IMG/VR virus record: IMGVR_UViG_3300025770_000870 | Location: 124,001-188,000 of that record | DNA length: 64,000 nucleotides | Source: a virus | Reading direction: 5' to 3' (one strand) | Shown here: positions 9,520 through 16,495 of the stretch, in pieces | Position numbering within the stretch: the first letter of the stretch is position 1 | How the letters are laid out: each line of letters begins with the position of its first letter | Program-made: the position numbers and the translations under genes | The notes under the pieces: generated by a model | What the model saw: the letters and a program-made list of their open reading frames with translations, nothing else | Told to the model about the DNA's origin: nothing | Databases searched by the model: none

Positions 9520-10716
9520 ATGGATAAGGGATATATAAAAAATATGATACAGAAGATTCTTGATAAAGAGTTTTCTCATAAACAGAAGCGTCGTCTTAAT
9601 GATTATCACGATAGACTTAACATGGCTTGTCCTTATTGTGGTGATAGTCACCGTCACAAACATTCTAAGAGAGGCAATCTCTATTTCAATAGATTATTCT
9701 ATATTTGCTTCAACTGTGATAAGAAGACTACCTTAGACAAGATGTGTAGGGATTTCAATGAGCAAATTGATCCAGGTAAGAAATTAGAAATGATTGAGCA
9801 CTTAGATAGTGTCATGACTTATAATGATTACGAAAATGAGTTTGTAGATGCTCAATTTGATAATCTAATTGATATGGAAGATCTTGAAGCAGCTTTCGCT
9901 TCTGATATAACTCCCATAAATGACTTCCAACCTATTAAGGTTAATGGTGGTATTTATAAGTACCTTATTGGTAGAGGAATAGGTCCCGAATTACATAAAA
10001 ATATTTATCAAGCAAAGTATCACAAAAACGAAAACGAAAGTGAGTGGATAATAGCTATGTTAAATAGAAGAGGTGATAAGATAATTGGAATGCAAGTCAG
10101 AAACCTTAAAGGTGGTAGACGAAGAATGTTCAAGATATACAATTATGAGAATCTATTAGAGTGGGTTAATCATGGTAAAGAAGAGCCTCTTAATATAGAT
10201 ATGGGTGAGATGGTTATTTATAATAAATTATCATACTATTTTAATATATTGAATGTTAACTTCGAAAAAAGAATAACCGTATTTGAGGGTTATTTAGATT
10301 CTTTATTCTATCCAAATTCAATAGGTTTGGTTGGTGTAAATACTGATTATAGATTTTTGGAGAATAATGGATTTGATATACAATATTTCTTTGATAATGA
10401 TGAAGCTGGTTTTAATAAGTCAGAAGAAAAAATGAATGATGGGTTTTCTGTCTTCTTGTGGAGAAAATTATTAAACGATATAGTTGATAAAAAGAATTCG
10501 ACAGATCCATATAAGCTATTCCATAGAATAGTTAAGGTCAAAGATATAAATAAATTGGCTGAGTTAGTACCAAATCCCTATAAGGCTCTTAAATTACCTG
10601 ATTATTTTAGCACAGATGTTCTTGATGTTAAATGGATACCTAAAATGAATAAAGGTAAGTGGGTAGAAAGAGAAACTGATTATAACAAGAAATTTGATAA
10701 TTTTAATAGATTATGA
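9520..10716 (+). CDS. 61: DNA primase (gp61-like, zinc ribbon plus TOPRIM)
   Basis: This 398-residue protein should synthesise RNA primers for lagging-strand replication, working with a replicative helicase not found in this window. An N-terminal zinc ribbon is visible as Cys37-x2-Cys40 (ACPYCGD) and Cys63-x2-Cys66 (CFNC). The catalytic TOPRIM core is marked by Glu256 in VFEGYLDS and the DxD pair at 292-294 in FFDNDEAG. Length is near T4 gp61. A TAATATAT box stands a few bases before the ATG. Degraded homing-endonuclease sequence follows. Confidence 0.88.
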   Translation: MDKGYIKNMIQKILDKEFSHKQKRRLNDYHDRLNMACPYCGDSHRHKHSKRGNLYFNRLFYICFNCDKKTTLDKMCRDFNEQIDPGKKLEMIEHLDSVMTYNDYENEFVDAQFDNLIDMEDLEAAFASDITPINDFQPIKVNGGIYKYLIGRGIGPELHKNIYQAKYHKNENESEWIIAMLNRRGDKIIGMQVRNLKGGRRRMFKIYNYENLLEWVNHGKEEPLNIDMGEMVIYNKLSYYFNILNVNFEKRITVFEGYLDSLFYPNSIGLVGVNTDYRFLENNGFDIQYFFDNDEAGFNKSEEKMNDGFSVFLWRKLLNDIVDKKNSTDPYKLFHRIVKVKDINKLAELVPNPYKALKLPDYFSTDVLDVKWIPKMNKGKWVERETDYNKKFDNFNRL

Positions 10717-10760
10717 ATTGGCATGGTGTGTGTTAATACAGGTAGTTGAGTTATTTATAT

Positions 10761-11026
10761 ATGATAAAAGATGAATTGATACAAATAAAAATATCCAATA
10801 AAACACTCTCATATTATTTGAATATTAAAGAGAGGTATCATCAACATTAATACAAGATGGATCTGGTATTTTAATAACAGGAATATGTGATTTTTGTGGG
10901 AATGAAAAGTTAATAAGTAAGAAAAAATATAACACACAAACCAAGTTTTCTAAGTTGGGATTCTCCTGTTCCAAACCAAACAGAACATTCTATAATGAAC
11001 GAAAGGGGTTATTATCGGATATTTGA
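10761..11026 (+). pseudogene. Broken homing-endonuclease-like gene (N-terminal domain)
   Basis: A short frame beginning MIKDELIQIKISNKTLSYYL stops at 10850. A second frame downstream reads LITGICDFCGNEKLISKKKY and then FSCSK before stopping at 11026. Together they resemble the N-terminal region of phage homing endonucleases, with its I-x-V/I start and CDxCG zinc-binding motif, but the reading frame is interrupted at least once and no nuclease domain remains. A TTATTTATATATG box precedes it. This explains most of the gene-poor stretch 10717-11065. The family call rests on remembered sequence style, not on a search. Confidence 0.55.
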
Positions 11027-11065
11027 TTGTGGGTCTAAAAAGTGGATTAGGAAATTTAAATATCT

Positions 11066-11539
11066 TTAGATAATTATATTACCTTTATTTATATACTTTT
11101 TATTTTTAGTAAAAAGAAATGACTTAAATTCTTTATTTCCTCTTTCTGCATTACAATCTTTACAACAAACAACTAGATTTACTTGACAATTATTACCACC
11201 TTCTGATATGGGTACTATATGATCCGCCGTAGCGTTTTCATAACTTAACTTTTCTTCACAATATAAACAAAGGCTACCTTTGTTTTTATTTATGAAATCT
11301 TTAGCGAATCCGCTAGTTCTTCTTTTAACATTTTTACCGCTATATTTTAGTCCGACCACAACAAAGTCTTTCATATATTTGAATTTTTTCCTATATATCT
11401 CACAAGATTTATAGTTCTTATTTACAATGACTACCAACTTTATTAAAAATTTCCATCTGTTGTATGTTTTCTTTTCTACTGAGAGAAAATGTGGGTGTTC
11501 CGATTTTACTAGGAATTTTATTACTTTTATTACTTTCAT
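11066..11539 (-). CDS. HNH endonuclease
   Basis: This 157-residue protein carries a complete HNH nuclease motif in its C-terminal half: Cys91-x2-Cys94 (CLYCEE), the metal-binding ADHIVPISEGG (His107) and CCKDCN (Cys125-Cys129). The N-terminal 80 residues are basic and probably contact DNA. Solitary HNH genes in T4-like phages are usually homing endonucleases that spread into or beside core genes. It lies beside the wrecked homing-endonuclease sequence at 10761 and downstream of primase, which fits that behaviour. No intron is visible around it. Confidence 0.8.
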   Translation of the reverse strand: MKVIKVIKFLVKSEHPHFLSVEKKTYNRWKFLIKLVVIVNKNYKSCEIYRKKFKYMKDFVVVGLKYSGKNVKRRTSGFAKDFINKNKGSLCLYCEEKLSYENATADHIVPISEGGNNCQVNLVVCCKDCNAERGNKEFKSFLFTKNKKYINKGNIII

Positions 11540-11579
11540 ATTTTATCAATTTATATATTGAATTTTCTCATTTTCCTCG

Positions 11580-11590
11580 TTTAATATATA
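11580..11590 (+). promoter_or_regulatory. Late-type promoter box
   Basis: TTTAATATATA lies 20 nt before the ATG at 11611, followed by an A-rich leader. It matches the recurring box. Confidence 0.6.
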
Positions 11591-11610
11591 CCTAAAATAA
11601 AATAACCACT

Positions 11611-11922
11611 ATGCGTAAATTTAAATTACCAAAAACTTTCTTTGGATGGTCTAACATTAAATGGGCTATTAAAGAGCTTACAAATGTTTATTCAACAAAC
11701 AAATCTTTCTTTTCTAAGAAAAGACTAGAATCTGGAATGGCTTTTTTAGTTGGTCAATTCGGGATGGTGTATTTCATGATACAAAATCATTCTACAATGA
11801 CTGCATCTGACTTAGCTATCTGGGCTGGGATAGAGTTTGCTATATCTGGGTATATGGTTACTCAAATACAGAAAGAAAAGAAAAAGGGTGATCCGGAAGG
11901 AAGTCACGAAGAACAAGTTTAA
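11611..11922 (+). CDS. Small two-helix membrane protein, possible holin
   Basis: This 103-residue protein has a basic N-terminal segment (to about residue 42), two hydrophobic segments near 46-63 (AFLVGQFGMVYFMI) and 70-86 (LAIWAGIEFAISGYMV), and a charged C-terminal tail (QIQKEKKKGDPEGSHEEQV). Size and two-helix layout are compatible with a class II holin, but there is no family motif and no lysis gene next to it. It is a monocistronic unit with its own promoter box and terminator. A structural membrane protein is an alternative. Confidence 0.65.
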   Translation: MRKFKLPKTFFGWSNIKWAIKELTNVYSTNKSFFSKKRLESGMAFLVGQFGMVYFMIQNHSTMTASDLAIWAGIEFAISGYMVTQIQKEKKKGDPEGSHEEQV

Positions 11923-11928
11923 AAACAA

Positions 11929-11955
11929 AAAAGACCATCAATTTGATGGTCTTTT
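11929..11955. terminator. Bidirectional hairpin terminator
   Basis: AAAAGACCATCA pairs with TGATGGTCTTTT around a very short loop, giving a near-perfect stem with T-runs on both strands. It sits between converging genes at 11922 and 11975. Confidence 0.88.
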
Positions 11956-11974
11956 TTTGTATCTATTATTTTAA

Positions 11975-12472
11975 TTACTTAAATTTTCTAGTATTCTTAT
12001 AACTTTTAGATTCACCTACTTTCATAGCATATCTTTCATCCTCATCCATTTCATCAAATTCTTTATCAGCTAATTTGTTTGATTCACCTTCTATAAAAGT
12101 AACAACTTCATCCGCCGTTTTGAATTTTTTATTACCAACGTGAAACATCTCTGTTTCTGATGGGAAAATTATCTTTTGTCCATTATATTCTACTTTACCA
12201 TTAGTAACCTCTGATCCTAATTTATCAGCAACTTCTTGTAGTTTATTTGCATAAACATCTCCACCTTCTTCTTCCATTTCTTCTTCCATTTCTTCAGATT
12301 CTAAATCTTCAATGGGAGCTTCTTTAACGTCAGATTCTAAATCTTTGAATTCATGTTCTAAGTCACGAATAGCTAATTCATGTTCTTGTTGGTTTGTATC
12401 AAACTCTTCTTCTGATTCAAACTCTTCGTTTACTCTTTCGTTAACAAATTGATTATATTTTTTAATCATCAC
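11975..12472 (-). CDS. Acidic protein with capsid-targeting-like N-terminus
   Basis: This 165-residue protein begins MMIKKYNQFVNERVNEEFES, matching the recurring tag and followed by VNE, a plausible maturation-protease site. Residues 20-80 are extremely acidic (repeats of EEMEEE) and probably coiled or disordered. Residues 85-140 (VADKLGSEVTNGKVEYNGQK) look like a small folded domain. No enzyme motif is seen. By analogy with T4 internal proteins it may be head cargo; this is inference from the tag. A TTTTAATATATATA box lies about 30 nt upstream. Confidence 0.7.
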   Translation of the reverse strand: MMIKKYNQFVNERVNEEFESEEEFDTNQQEHELAIRDLEHEFKDLESDVKEAPIEDLESEEMEEEMEEEGGDVYANKLQEVADKLGSEVTNGKVEYNGQKIIFPSETEMFHVGNKKFKTADEVVTFIEGESNKLADKEFDEMDEDERYAMKVGESKSYKNTRKFK

Positions 12473-12509
12473 TATTACTTATTTTTTGTTGTGTTTATAT
12501 ATATTAAAA

Positions 12510-13019
12510 TTAATTATCAGAATTTTTCAATTCACTTATAACATAATCAACAAAACTATCTAACTCATATTCTAATCCATTACAAAATTCGAATATGTCA
12601 TAATTATCTTGATTCTTTCTCTTTTTTATTGAGAAAAAATCAGGTGATGTTGTTCCATTACTAAATAAAACTATTTTTCCCTCTAACCTACCTTCTATTT
12701 TCTTCTTACTAGGAAATTCTAAATCAGGAACATACATTGTCCCAATATAGTGTATTTCATCACCATAATCTTCTATTTCTTCTAATTCAAATTTGAAATA
12801 TCCATAATCATCTTCGAAAACTCTTTCACTTTCTTCTTTCACTATCTCCTTATGAACTTCTTCTTCACCACCAGAAGCGTGAGCGTCCAAAAAATCTTTC
12901 TCCAGCTTGGTTATAGAAGGCATACCATATTTAGATATTTTATCTAAAATATCATCTACCCTTTCTTTGGTAGTATAACCTTCATATCTCATTAAGTGTT
13001 TCATATTGTTATTAAACAT
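12510..13019 (-). CDS. Hypothetical protein with tag-like start and DUF6576-like motif
   Basis: This protein has 169 residues from the ATG at 13019, or 164 from the ATG at 13004. The second start gives MKHLMRYEGYTTKE, like the recurring tag. The first lies 5 nt after an AAATATATA box, the spacing seen before many other starts. Residues 20-50 (ILDKISKYGMPSITKLEK) resemble a small helical motif common in Bacteroidota proteins and found again in the gene at 51588. The rest is acidic with a beta-rich C-terminal half. Function unknown. Confidence 0.65.
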   Translation of the reverse strand: MFNNNMKHLMRYEGYTTKERVDDILDKISKYGMPSITKLEKDFLDAHASGGEEEVHKEIVKEESERVFEDDYGYFKFELEEIEDYGDEIHYIGTMYVPDLEFPSKKKIEGRLEGKIVLFSNGTTSPDFFSIKKRKNQDNYDIFEFCNGLEYELDSFVDYVISELKNSDN

Positions 13020-13024
13020 TAAGG

Positions 13025-13033
13025 TATATATTT
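13025..13033 (-). promoter_or_regulatory. Promoter box with 5-nt spacing to start
   Basis: The minus strand reads AAATATATA, ending 5 nt before the ATG at 13019. A start at 13019 would therefore be leaderless or nearly so. Confidence 0.45.
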
Positions 13034-13054
13034 CATATTGAATTCCCTTTTTTA

Positions 13055-13447
13055 TCAGTAAAACTTATGTGTTGGTGTTTTACCTAACCCACTATCAACA
13101 AGGTTTCTGTTGTGGTTACCAACTAACCAAGGTTTTCCTATCTTTTTATGTATATTTTCCTTTATTGCTTTATATACTATTTCTAAATCCCCGTCTGTCT
13201 GATATATACAAATATAATTGTTGTTTACAATATCGATATCAAAATCAATAACTTCTTCATCTGATAGTATATTATCTATCTTAGACCCTCTATCGTACTT
13301 TTTAACCTCACTTACCCAATTCTCAACGAAGTAGAATATAAATCCACCAGATCCGTCCTTAGGATGCTCTTGAGCCATTTTTAGGTCTATACCATCATAG
13401 TATTTAACATTAATATCGTCTATTTTTTCCTCAGAAATTAATATCAT
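13055..13447 (-). CDS. Hypothetical protein, 130 residues
   Basis: This protein begins MILISEEKIDDINVKYYDG and contains acidic and aromatic stretches (GGFIFYFVENWVSEVKKY, YICIYQTDGDLEIVYKAI), consistent with a small alpha/beta fold. I recognise no family. Its start overlaps the end of the upstream gene at 13431 by 17 nt, so the two are probably translated from one message. It belongs to a run of small minus-strand genes between 11.9 and 13.7 kb. Confidence 0.6.
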   Translation of the reverse strand: MILISEEKIDDINVKYYDGIDLKMAQEHPKDGSGGFIFYFVENWVSEVKKYDRGSKIDNILSDEEVIDFDIDIVNNNYICIYQTDGDLEIVYKAIKENIHKKIGKPWLVGNHNRNLVDSGLGKTPTHKFY

Positions 13448-13664
13448 CGAATATATCGTCTATTTTTTTATCCCTTGTTTCGGATTTATGTAATCCTATT
13501 ATATTTTTATGGAAAAGTTCATCGGTTTCAAATTTTAGTTTGAAACTATCAAATGATGATCGTGACATTCTCAATAAAGAATACTCACCTCTTGATATTT
13601 TAGACTCTAAAATCCTGGTATCCAAGTAAGTTATATATTCTAGGTATAATTCCTCGTTTTTCAT
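13431..13664 (-). CDS. Hypothetical protein, 77 residues
   Basis: This small, charged, mostly helical protein begins MKNEELYLEYITYLDTRILE and includes LLRMSRSSFDSFKLKFE. It is the first gene of a two-gene unit with 13055, overlapping it by 17 nt. A TATATA-rich 32-nt gap separates it from the divergent gene at 13697, so the same AT-only DNA may hold back-to-back promoters. No family was recognised. Confidence 0.55.
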   Translation of the reverse strand: MKNEELYLEYITYLDTRILESKISRGEYSLLRMSRSSFDSFKLKFETDELFHKNIIGLHKSETRDKKIDDIFDDINF

Positions 13665-13680
13665 AAATTATATATCTATA

Positions 13681-13691
13681 TTTAATATATA
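13681..13691 (+). promoter_or_regulatory. Promoter box with 5-nt spacing to start
   Basis: TTTAATATATA ends 5 nt before the ATG at 13697. This is one of the clearest cases where the recurring box sits too close to the start codon for an ordinary leader. The same short gap also serves the divergent gene starting at 13664. Confidence 0.6.
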
Positions 13692-13696
13692 CCCAT

Positions 13697-14455
13697 ATGC
13701 TAAATTATAAAGAGTATTTAAAGGAGGCCCAAGATAATCAAGTCGTTGTGTTGGATGATGGACAAGGTGGTAATATGTTTAAGACTGTTAAAAATGGTAG
13801 TAAGAACTCAATTACTTATCTTAATGCTGTTATAAAAAGGTTTATCGAAAGTGTTTATGGATCATCTGGGTTTGTTTATGGTAAACATACTGATATATTT
13901 ATCGATAATAAGATAATTAATGGTGAGTATATATCAAAGATGGTTAATAATTACACCATTTTTAAAAATGTGATAAGAATTAATAATATTAAAGAGGAAG
14001 AATCTTTTTATAATTTTATGTTATCTAATCTGAATAATATTTATTCACCAAATGGTAAATTCTTTTTAGAACAATCATTACCTATTTTAATAAACACAAC
14101 TAGAAGGGGAAATGTACTTGAAAAAATGGCTAAGGAATCCTTTTTAAAGTATTCTAAAGAAAAAGATATCGAGATTACTATACAAAACCCTTCTGTTGAT
14201 GAAGATATAAACGGTGTTGATTTCAAATTCTTATCCAATGGTAGAAGTTTTACTGTTCAAGTAAAGCCATTTACTGATTATAAGTATATTGGTGATAAAA
14301 TTTTCATAAAGACAGAAGGATCTTTATCATTGAATACAAACTACTTGATACTATGTGATGGTAAGAATTGTATTAAATTAAGAAATACACCCTCTAATCC
14401 AGTTAAAATAAAAGGTAATACTTTTATTTCAAGTAAATCTAATCTACTTATTTAA
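13697..14455 (+). CDS. PD-(D/E)XK-like nuclease with capsid-targeting-like N-terminus
   Basis: This 252-residue protein begins MLNYKEYLKEAQ, strikingly like the T4 internal-protein leader MKTYQEFIAEA, with LKE followed by Ala where the T4 head protease would cut. In the C-terminal half, Glu142 (NVLEKMA), Asp175 in DINGVDFKF and Lys190 in TVQVKPF are arranged as in PD-(D/E)XK nucleases (E, D, QxK). This suggests a DNA-cutting enzyme carried in the head and injected, perhaps to attack host DNA or defence plasmids. The nuclease call is from motif spacing only; a non-catalytic relative is possible. The 3' end overlaps the converging polymerase gene by 8 nt. Confidence 0.65.
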   Translation: MLNYKEYLKEAQDNQVVVLDDGQGGNMFKTVKNGSKNSITYLNAVIKRFIESVYGSSGFVYGKHTDIFIDNKIINGEYISKMVNNYTIFKNVIRINNIKEEESFYNFMLSNLNNIYSPNGKFFLEQSLPILINTTRRGNVLEKMAKESFLKYSKEKDIEITIQNPSVDEDINGVDFKFLSNGRSFTVQVKPFTDYKYIGDKIFIKTEGSLSLNTNYLILCDGKNCIKLRNTPSNPVKIKGNTFISSKSNLLI

Positions 14456-15770
14456 ATCCACCGAATATATCCATTACCACACTCAATCTTCTTGTTATTT
14501 CTGGCATACCTAATGGTTCAATAATAGAATTAATTGGTGATAGTATTGATTTCTCAAATTGTATATCATAATCTATCTCAGGAGCAAATTCAATCGGGTA
14601 AGACCCTCTAGCATAAGCAAATGTGGAATTAACTGATTTATCTTTACAGATATAATATTTAATCTTTGTACCAGATTTCATAAATTCATACTTATCTTGT
14701 AATTTCTTATCATTGTTCAATAAGTAATTATGATAAGCGGCCGCTTTAACAGCAAAGTGAGCTCCACTTATAAATTGTAATGGTAATGTTTTATCATTTA
14801 AAACTTTCTCATCATATTTATTACAAGATGATTGCATTGCGATATCATCAACATCAGCCAATTCAAATTCCTTTCTAAGACCTTTTACCAATTTAAGTAA
14901 ATCCTTTATATTGAATGTATCGGGATTCTCAAATAAATACTCTACTATCCCAACAATCTTATCACGAGCAAAGGCTGGTGTGGATGACCTAACAAGTTCA
15001 ACTCCTTTAGGATAAATATATTTCAATCTATCATATGGAATACCATCCTCATATAAAATATGTTGTATGTATTTTTTCTTAGCAATATTTATAATTGATT
15101 CTGATATTCTTTCAAGTTCAAAATCTTCTTTGTTTTCAACACCATATGATTCTGCGTGTTTATCTAAACAATCTTTGAAGTAACCCTCATATTTTATTTG
15201 GTCAACTCCTAATATAAAATCAACCTCAGTAGACCAGTTCCAGATAATATCATTTGTTAAAACTCCATCATCTATCATCTTATTTAACTTCCTATCTTTC
15301 ACGAAGTTACCATCTATTAAAACTAACCCATAATCTTCTTTCAGAAGTTCTGTAAATTCCGTGATATCTTTTGACATACCCAAATAATTTGGATTATCTG
15401 TTTCTATCAAATCTCTTGATAGTATAATAAATTTCTTATCAATTGAAGATAGATATTCATCGTTAAATACTTGATCTCTCCAAGTACAATGGTCCATACA
15501 AGGTTTGAATGAAACAAAAATTGAATCGGTATCACCATAGATACTAACATCCTCTTTCGTATCAATTGGTGTGATATCTTTTATATTTAATTGTTTGTGT
15601 AGCTCAGTATCAAGATGCCATTGATTATACCAATAATCTTGGTTATCATCATCCATCTTTCTAGTCAATTCTCTACCCTCTGCTGTTATAGTACCTGCAA
15701 CGTGGTTGTTATAAAGTATGAAGTATGGTGTTGCGAAGGCTCCATAAGAACCATTCAATACAAGTTTTAG
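14448..15770 (-). CDS. 43: DNA polymerase gp43, C-terminal part (motifs B and C)
   Basis: This is the C-terminal portion of a family B replicative polymerase. Downstream of a TGA at 15773-15771 the frame reads LKLVLNGSYGAF, which is motif B, and contains YGDTDSIFV (motif C, the metal-binding palm Asp pair) about 75 residues later, then the thumb region. Coding from motif B to the stop is 436-440 residues. The exonuclease and N-terminal domains are not upstream and do not occur anywhere in the window, so gene 43 is split. No ATG stands near motif B; a TTG at 15758 would lose the motif B lysine. The piece just before motif B is encoded at 15805-15909 across a 37-nt hairpin gap. Confidence 0.88.
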   Translation of the reverse strand, partial: LKLVLNGSYGAFATPYFILYNNHVAGTITAEGRELTRKMDDDNQDYWYNQWHLDTELHKQLNIKDITPIDTKEDVSIYGDTDSIFVSFKPCMDHCTWRDQVFNDEYLSSIDKKFIILSRDLIETDNPNYLGMSKDITEFTELLKEDYGLVLIDGNFVKDRKLNKMIDDGVLTNDIIWNWSTEVDFILGVDQIKYEGYFKDCLDKHAESYGVENKEDFELERISESIINIAKKKYIQHILYEDGIPYDRLKYIYPKGVELVRSSTPAFARDKIVGIVEYLFENPDTFNIKDLLKLVKGLRKEFELADVDDIAMQSSCNKYDEKVLNDKTLPLQFISGAHFAVKAAAYHNYLLNNDKKLQDKYEFMKSGTKIKYYICKDKSVNSTFAYARGSYPIEFAPEIDYDIQFEKSILSPINSIIEPLGMPEITRRLSVVMDIFGGFK

Positions 15771-15807
15771 TCATTTACCCCCACTTAAAATAAAGCGGGG
15801 GTGATTA
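15771..15807 (-). other. 37-nt hairpin gap interrupting the polymerase frame (bypass-like element)
   Basis: On the minus strand the polymerase-like frame ends QLAL with codon CTT followed at once by TAA. After 37 nt it resumes after TGA at codon CTA, then AAA-CTT-GTA, giving K-L-V-L-N-G of motif B. The gap holds a 10-bp stem, ACCCCCGCTT with AAGTGGGGGT (one G-U pair), and a 6-nt loop at 15777-15802. A stop right after the take-off codon, a hairpin, and a synonymous leucine codon at the landing site are the layout of the T4 gene 60 bypass. A simple disabling insertion or a terminator hairpin in a truly split gene are the alternatives. Confidence 0.5.
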
Positions 15808-15909
15808 AAGAGCGAGTTGAAGGGCATTGTAGTAATCTACTTCCTTTTTCAACTCGCTCGCTTTAATTTTTAATGACTCGATTTTTTTTATTTTTTCGGT
15901 TTTTGTCAT
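15805..15909 (-). CDS. 43: 34-residue polymerase fingers fragment preceding motif B
   Basis: The ATG at 15909 opens a 34-codon frame, MTKTEKIKKIESLKIKASEL followed by KKEVDYYNALQLAL and TAA. The charged helix followed by YYNALQLAL is what normally precedes motif B in family B polymerases (the residue run before K-x3-N-S-x-Y-G). A TTTATTTATATAT stretch lies about 40 nt upstream, so this could be a new start for the C-terminal polymerase polypeptide. Joined to the downstream frame it would restore an unbroken ALQLALKLVLNGSYGAF. On its own it would be a useless stub. The link is inferred from sequence continuity. Confidence 0.55.
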   Translation of the reverse strand: MTKTEKIKKIESLKIKASELKKEVDYYNALQLAL

Positions 15910-15974
15910 ATTTAATAAATTTGTTATAAAGGGTACTTATACATTTTGATATATAAATAAACCTCTTAAAGTAT

Positions 15975-16061
15975 ATGATAAAGGAAGAAAAAGTTTCAGT
16001 AAAAATCGGACCACGTAACATAAAATATTTTAATATGTGTGGATATGATGTTACACTTTAG
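15975..16061 (+). pseudogene. Remnant of homing-endonuclease N-terminus
   Basis: A 28-codon frame, MIKEEKVSVKIGPRNIKYFN then MCGYDVTL and a stop, resembles the first residues of the phage homing-endonuclease family also seen broken at 10761 (I/V-x-V-K-I, N-I-x-Y-F/Y). Nothing recognisable continues it on this strand. It points away from the polymerase gene. The assignment rests on style of sequence and is tentative. Confidence 0.45.
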
Positions 16062-16111
16062 TCAGGCGCAATTTGGTCAGATAACAGAACTATACGCCTA
16101 TATGGTATTTG

Positions 16112-16433
16112 TTATGCTGATTGATAACCACTTATATTCTCACCATCATAATAGTCGATACCTATCCAATTTTCATAATCTTCTACATTCACGTTTATAT
16201 AATTCCCATTGTGGTAATAATTCACCAGGTATAATAATAAACAATATAGGATCTGCCATTAGCTCTGTACCTCTTTTAACCTTTGTTTGTTTTGATTTTA
16301 ATTTTACAATATCAACCTTTGATACATTATCAACTCCATATCTCTCTAAACAGGTTTCTTTTATTTTAGATATGATTGATTTTTTATTTATCTTATATTG
16401 ATTATAGTAATGGAAATAGTAGTAACCTATCAC
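16112..16433 (-). pseudogene. Remnant of homing-endonuclease C-terminal half
   Basis: The minus strand encodes KETCLERYGVDNVSKVDIVK, then GELLPQWELYKRECRRL and a stop. One base out of frame, ENWIGIDYYDGENISGYQS follows and stops at 16112. Segments of this kind (TCLEKYGVxNxSQ, then ELYKRxVRxLT, then NWNGYDYYDGEY) occur in order in phage HNH-type homing endonucleases, so this is a frameshifted and internally deleted copy without an intact nuclease domain. It lies upstream of the split DNA polymerase, a classic target of such elements. Together with 15975-16061 it explains the gene-poor stretch 15910-16495. Confidence 0.6.
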
Positions 16434-16465
16434 TATTTGATTAATCAGATATATTATATTTTAAA

Positions 16466-16476
16466 TTTAATATATA
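16466..16476 (+). promoter_or_regulatory. Late-type promoter box
   Basis: TTTAATATATA lies 19 nt before the ATG at 16496, followed by an A-rich leader (ATAAAAATAACAGTATCAA). Confidence 0.6.
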
Positions 16477-16495
16477 ATAAAAATAACAGTATCAA

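Noticed and set aside
15771-15807. Group I or group II intron in the polymerase gene
   Set aside because: Only 37 nt separate the two coding parts, far too short for a self-splicing intron core; a bypass-like element or a simple insertion fits better.
16039-16401. A 120-codon plus-strand frame in the gap before 16496
   Set aside because: It runs opposite the clear homing-endonuclease remnant, has a His/Tyr/Leu-rich nonsense composition and no promoter box.
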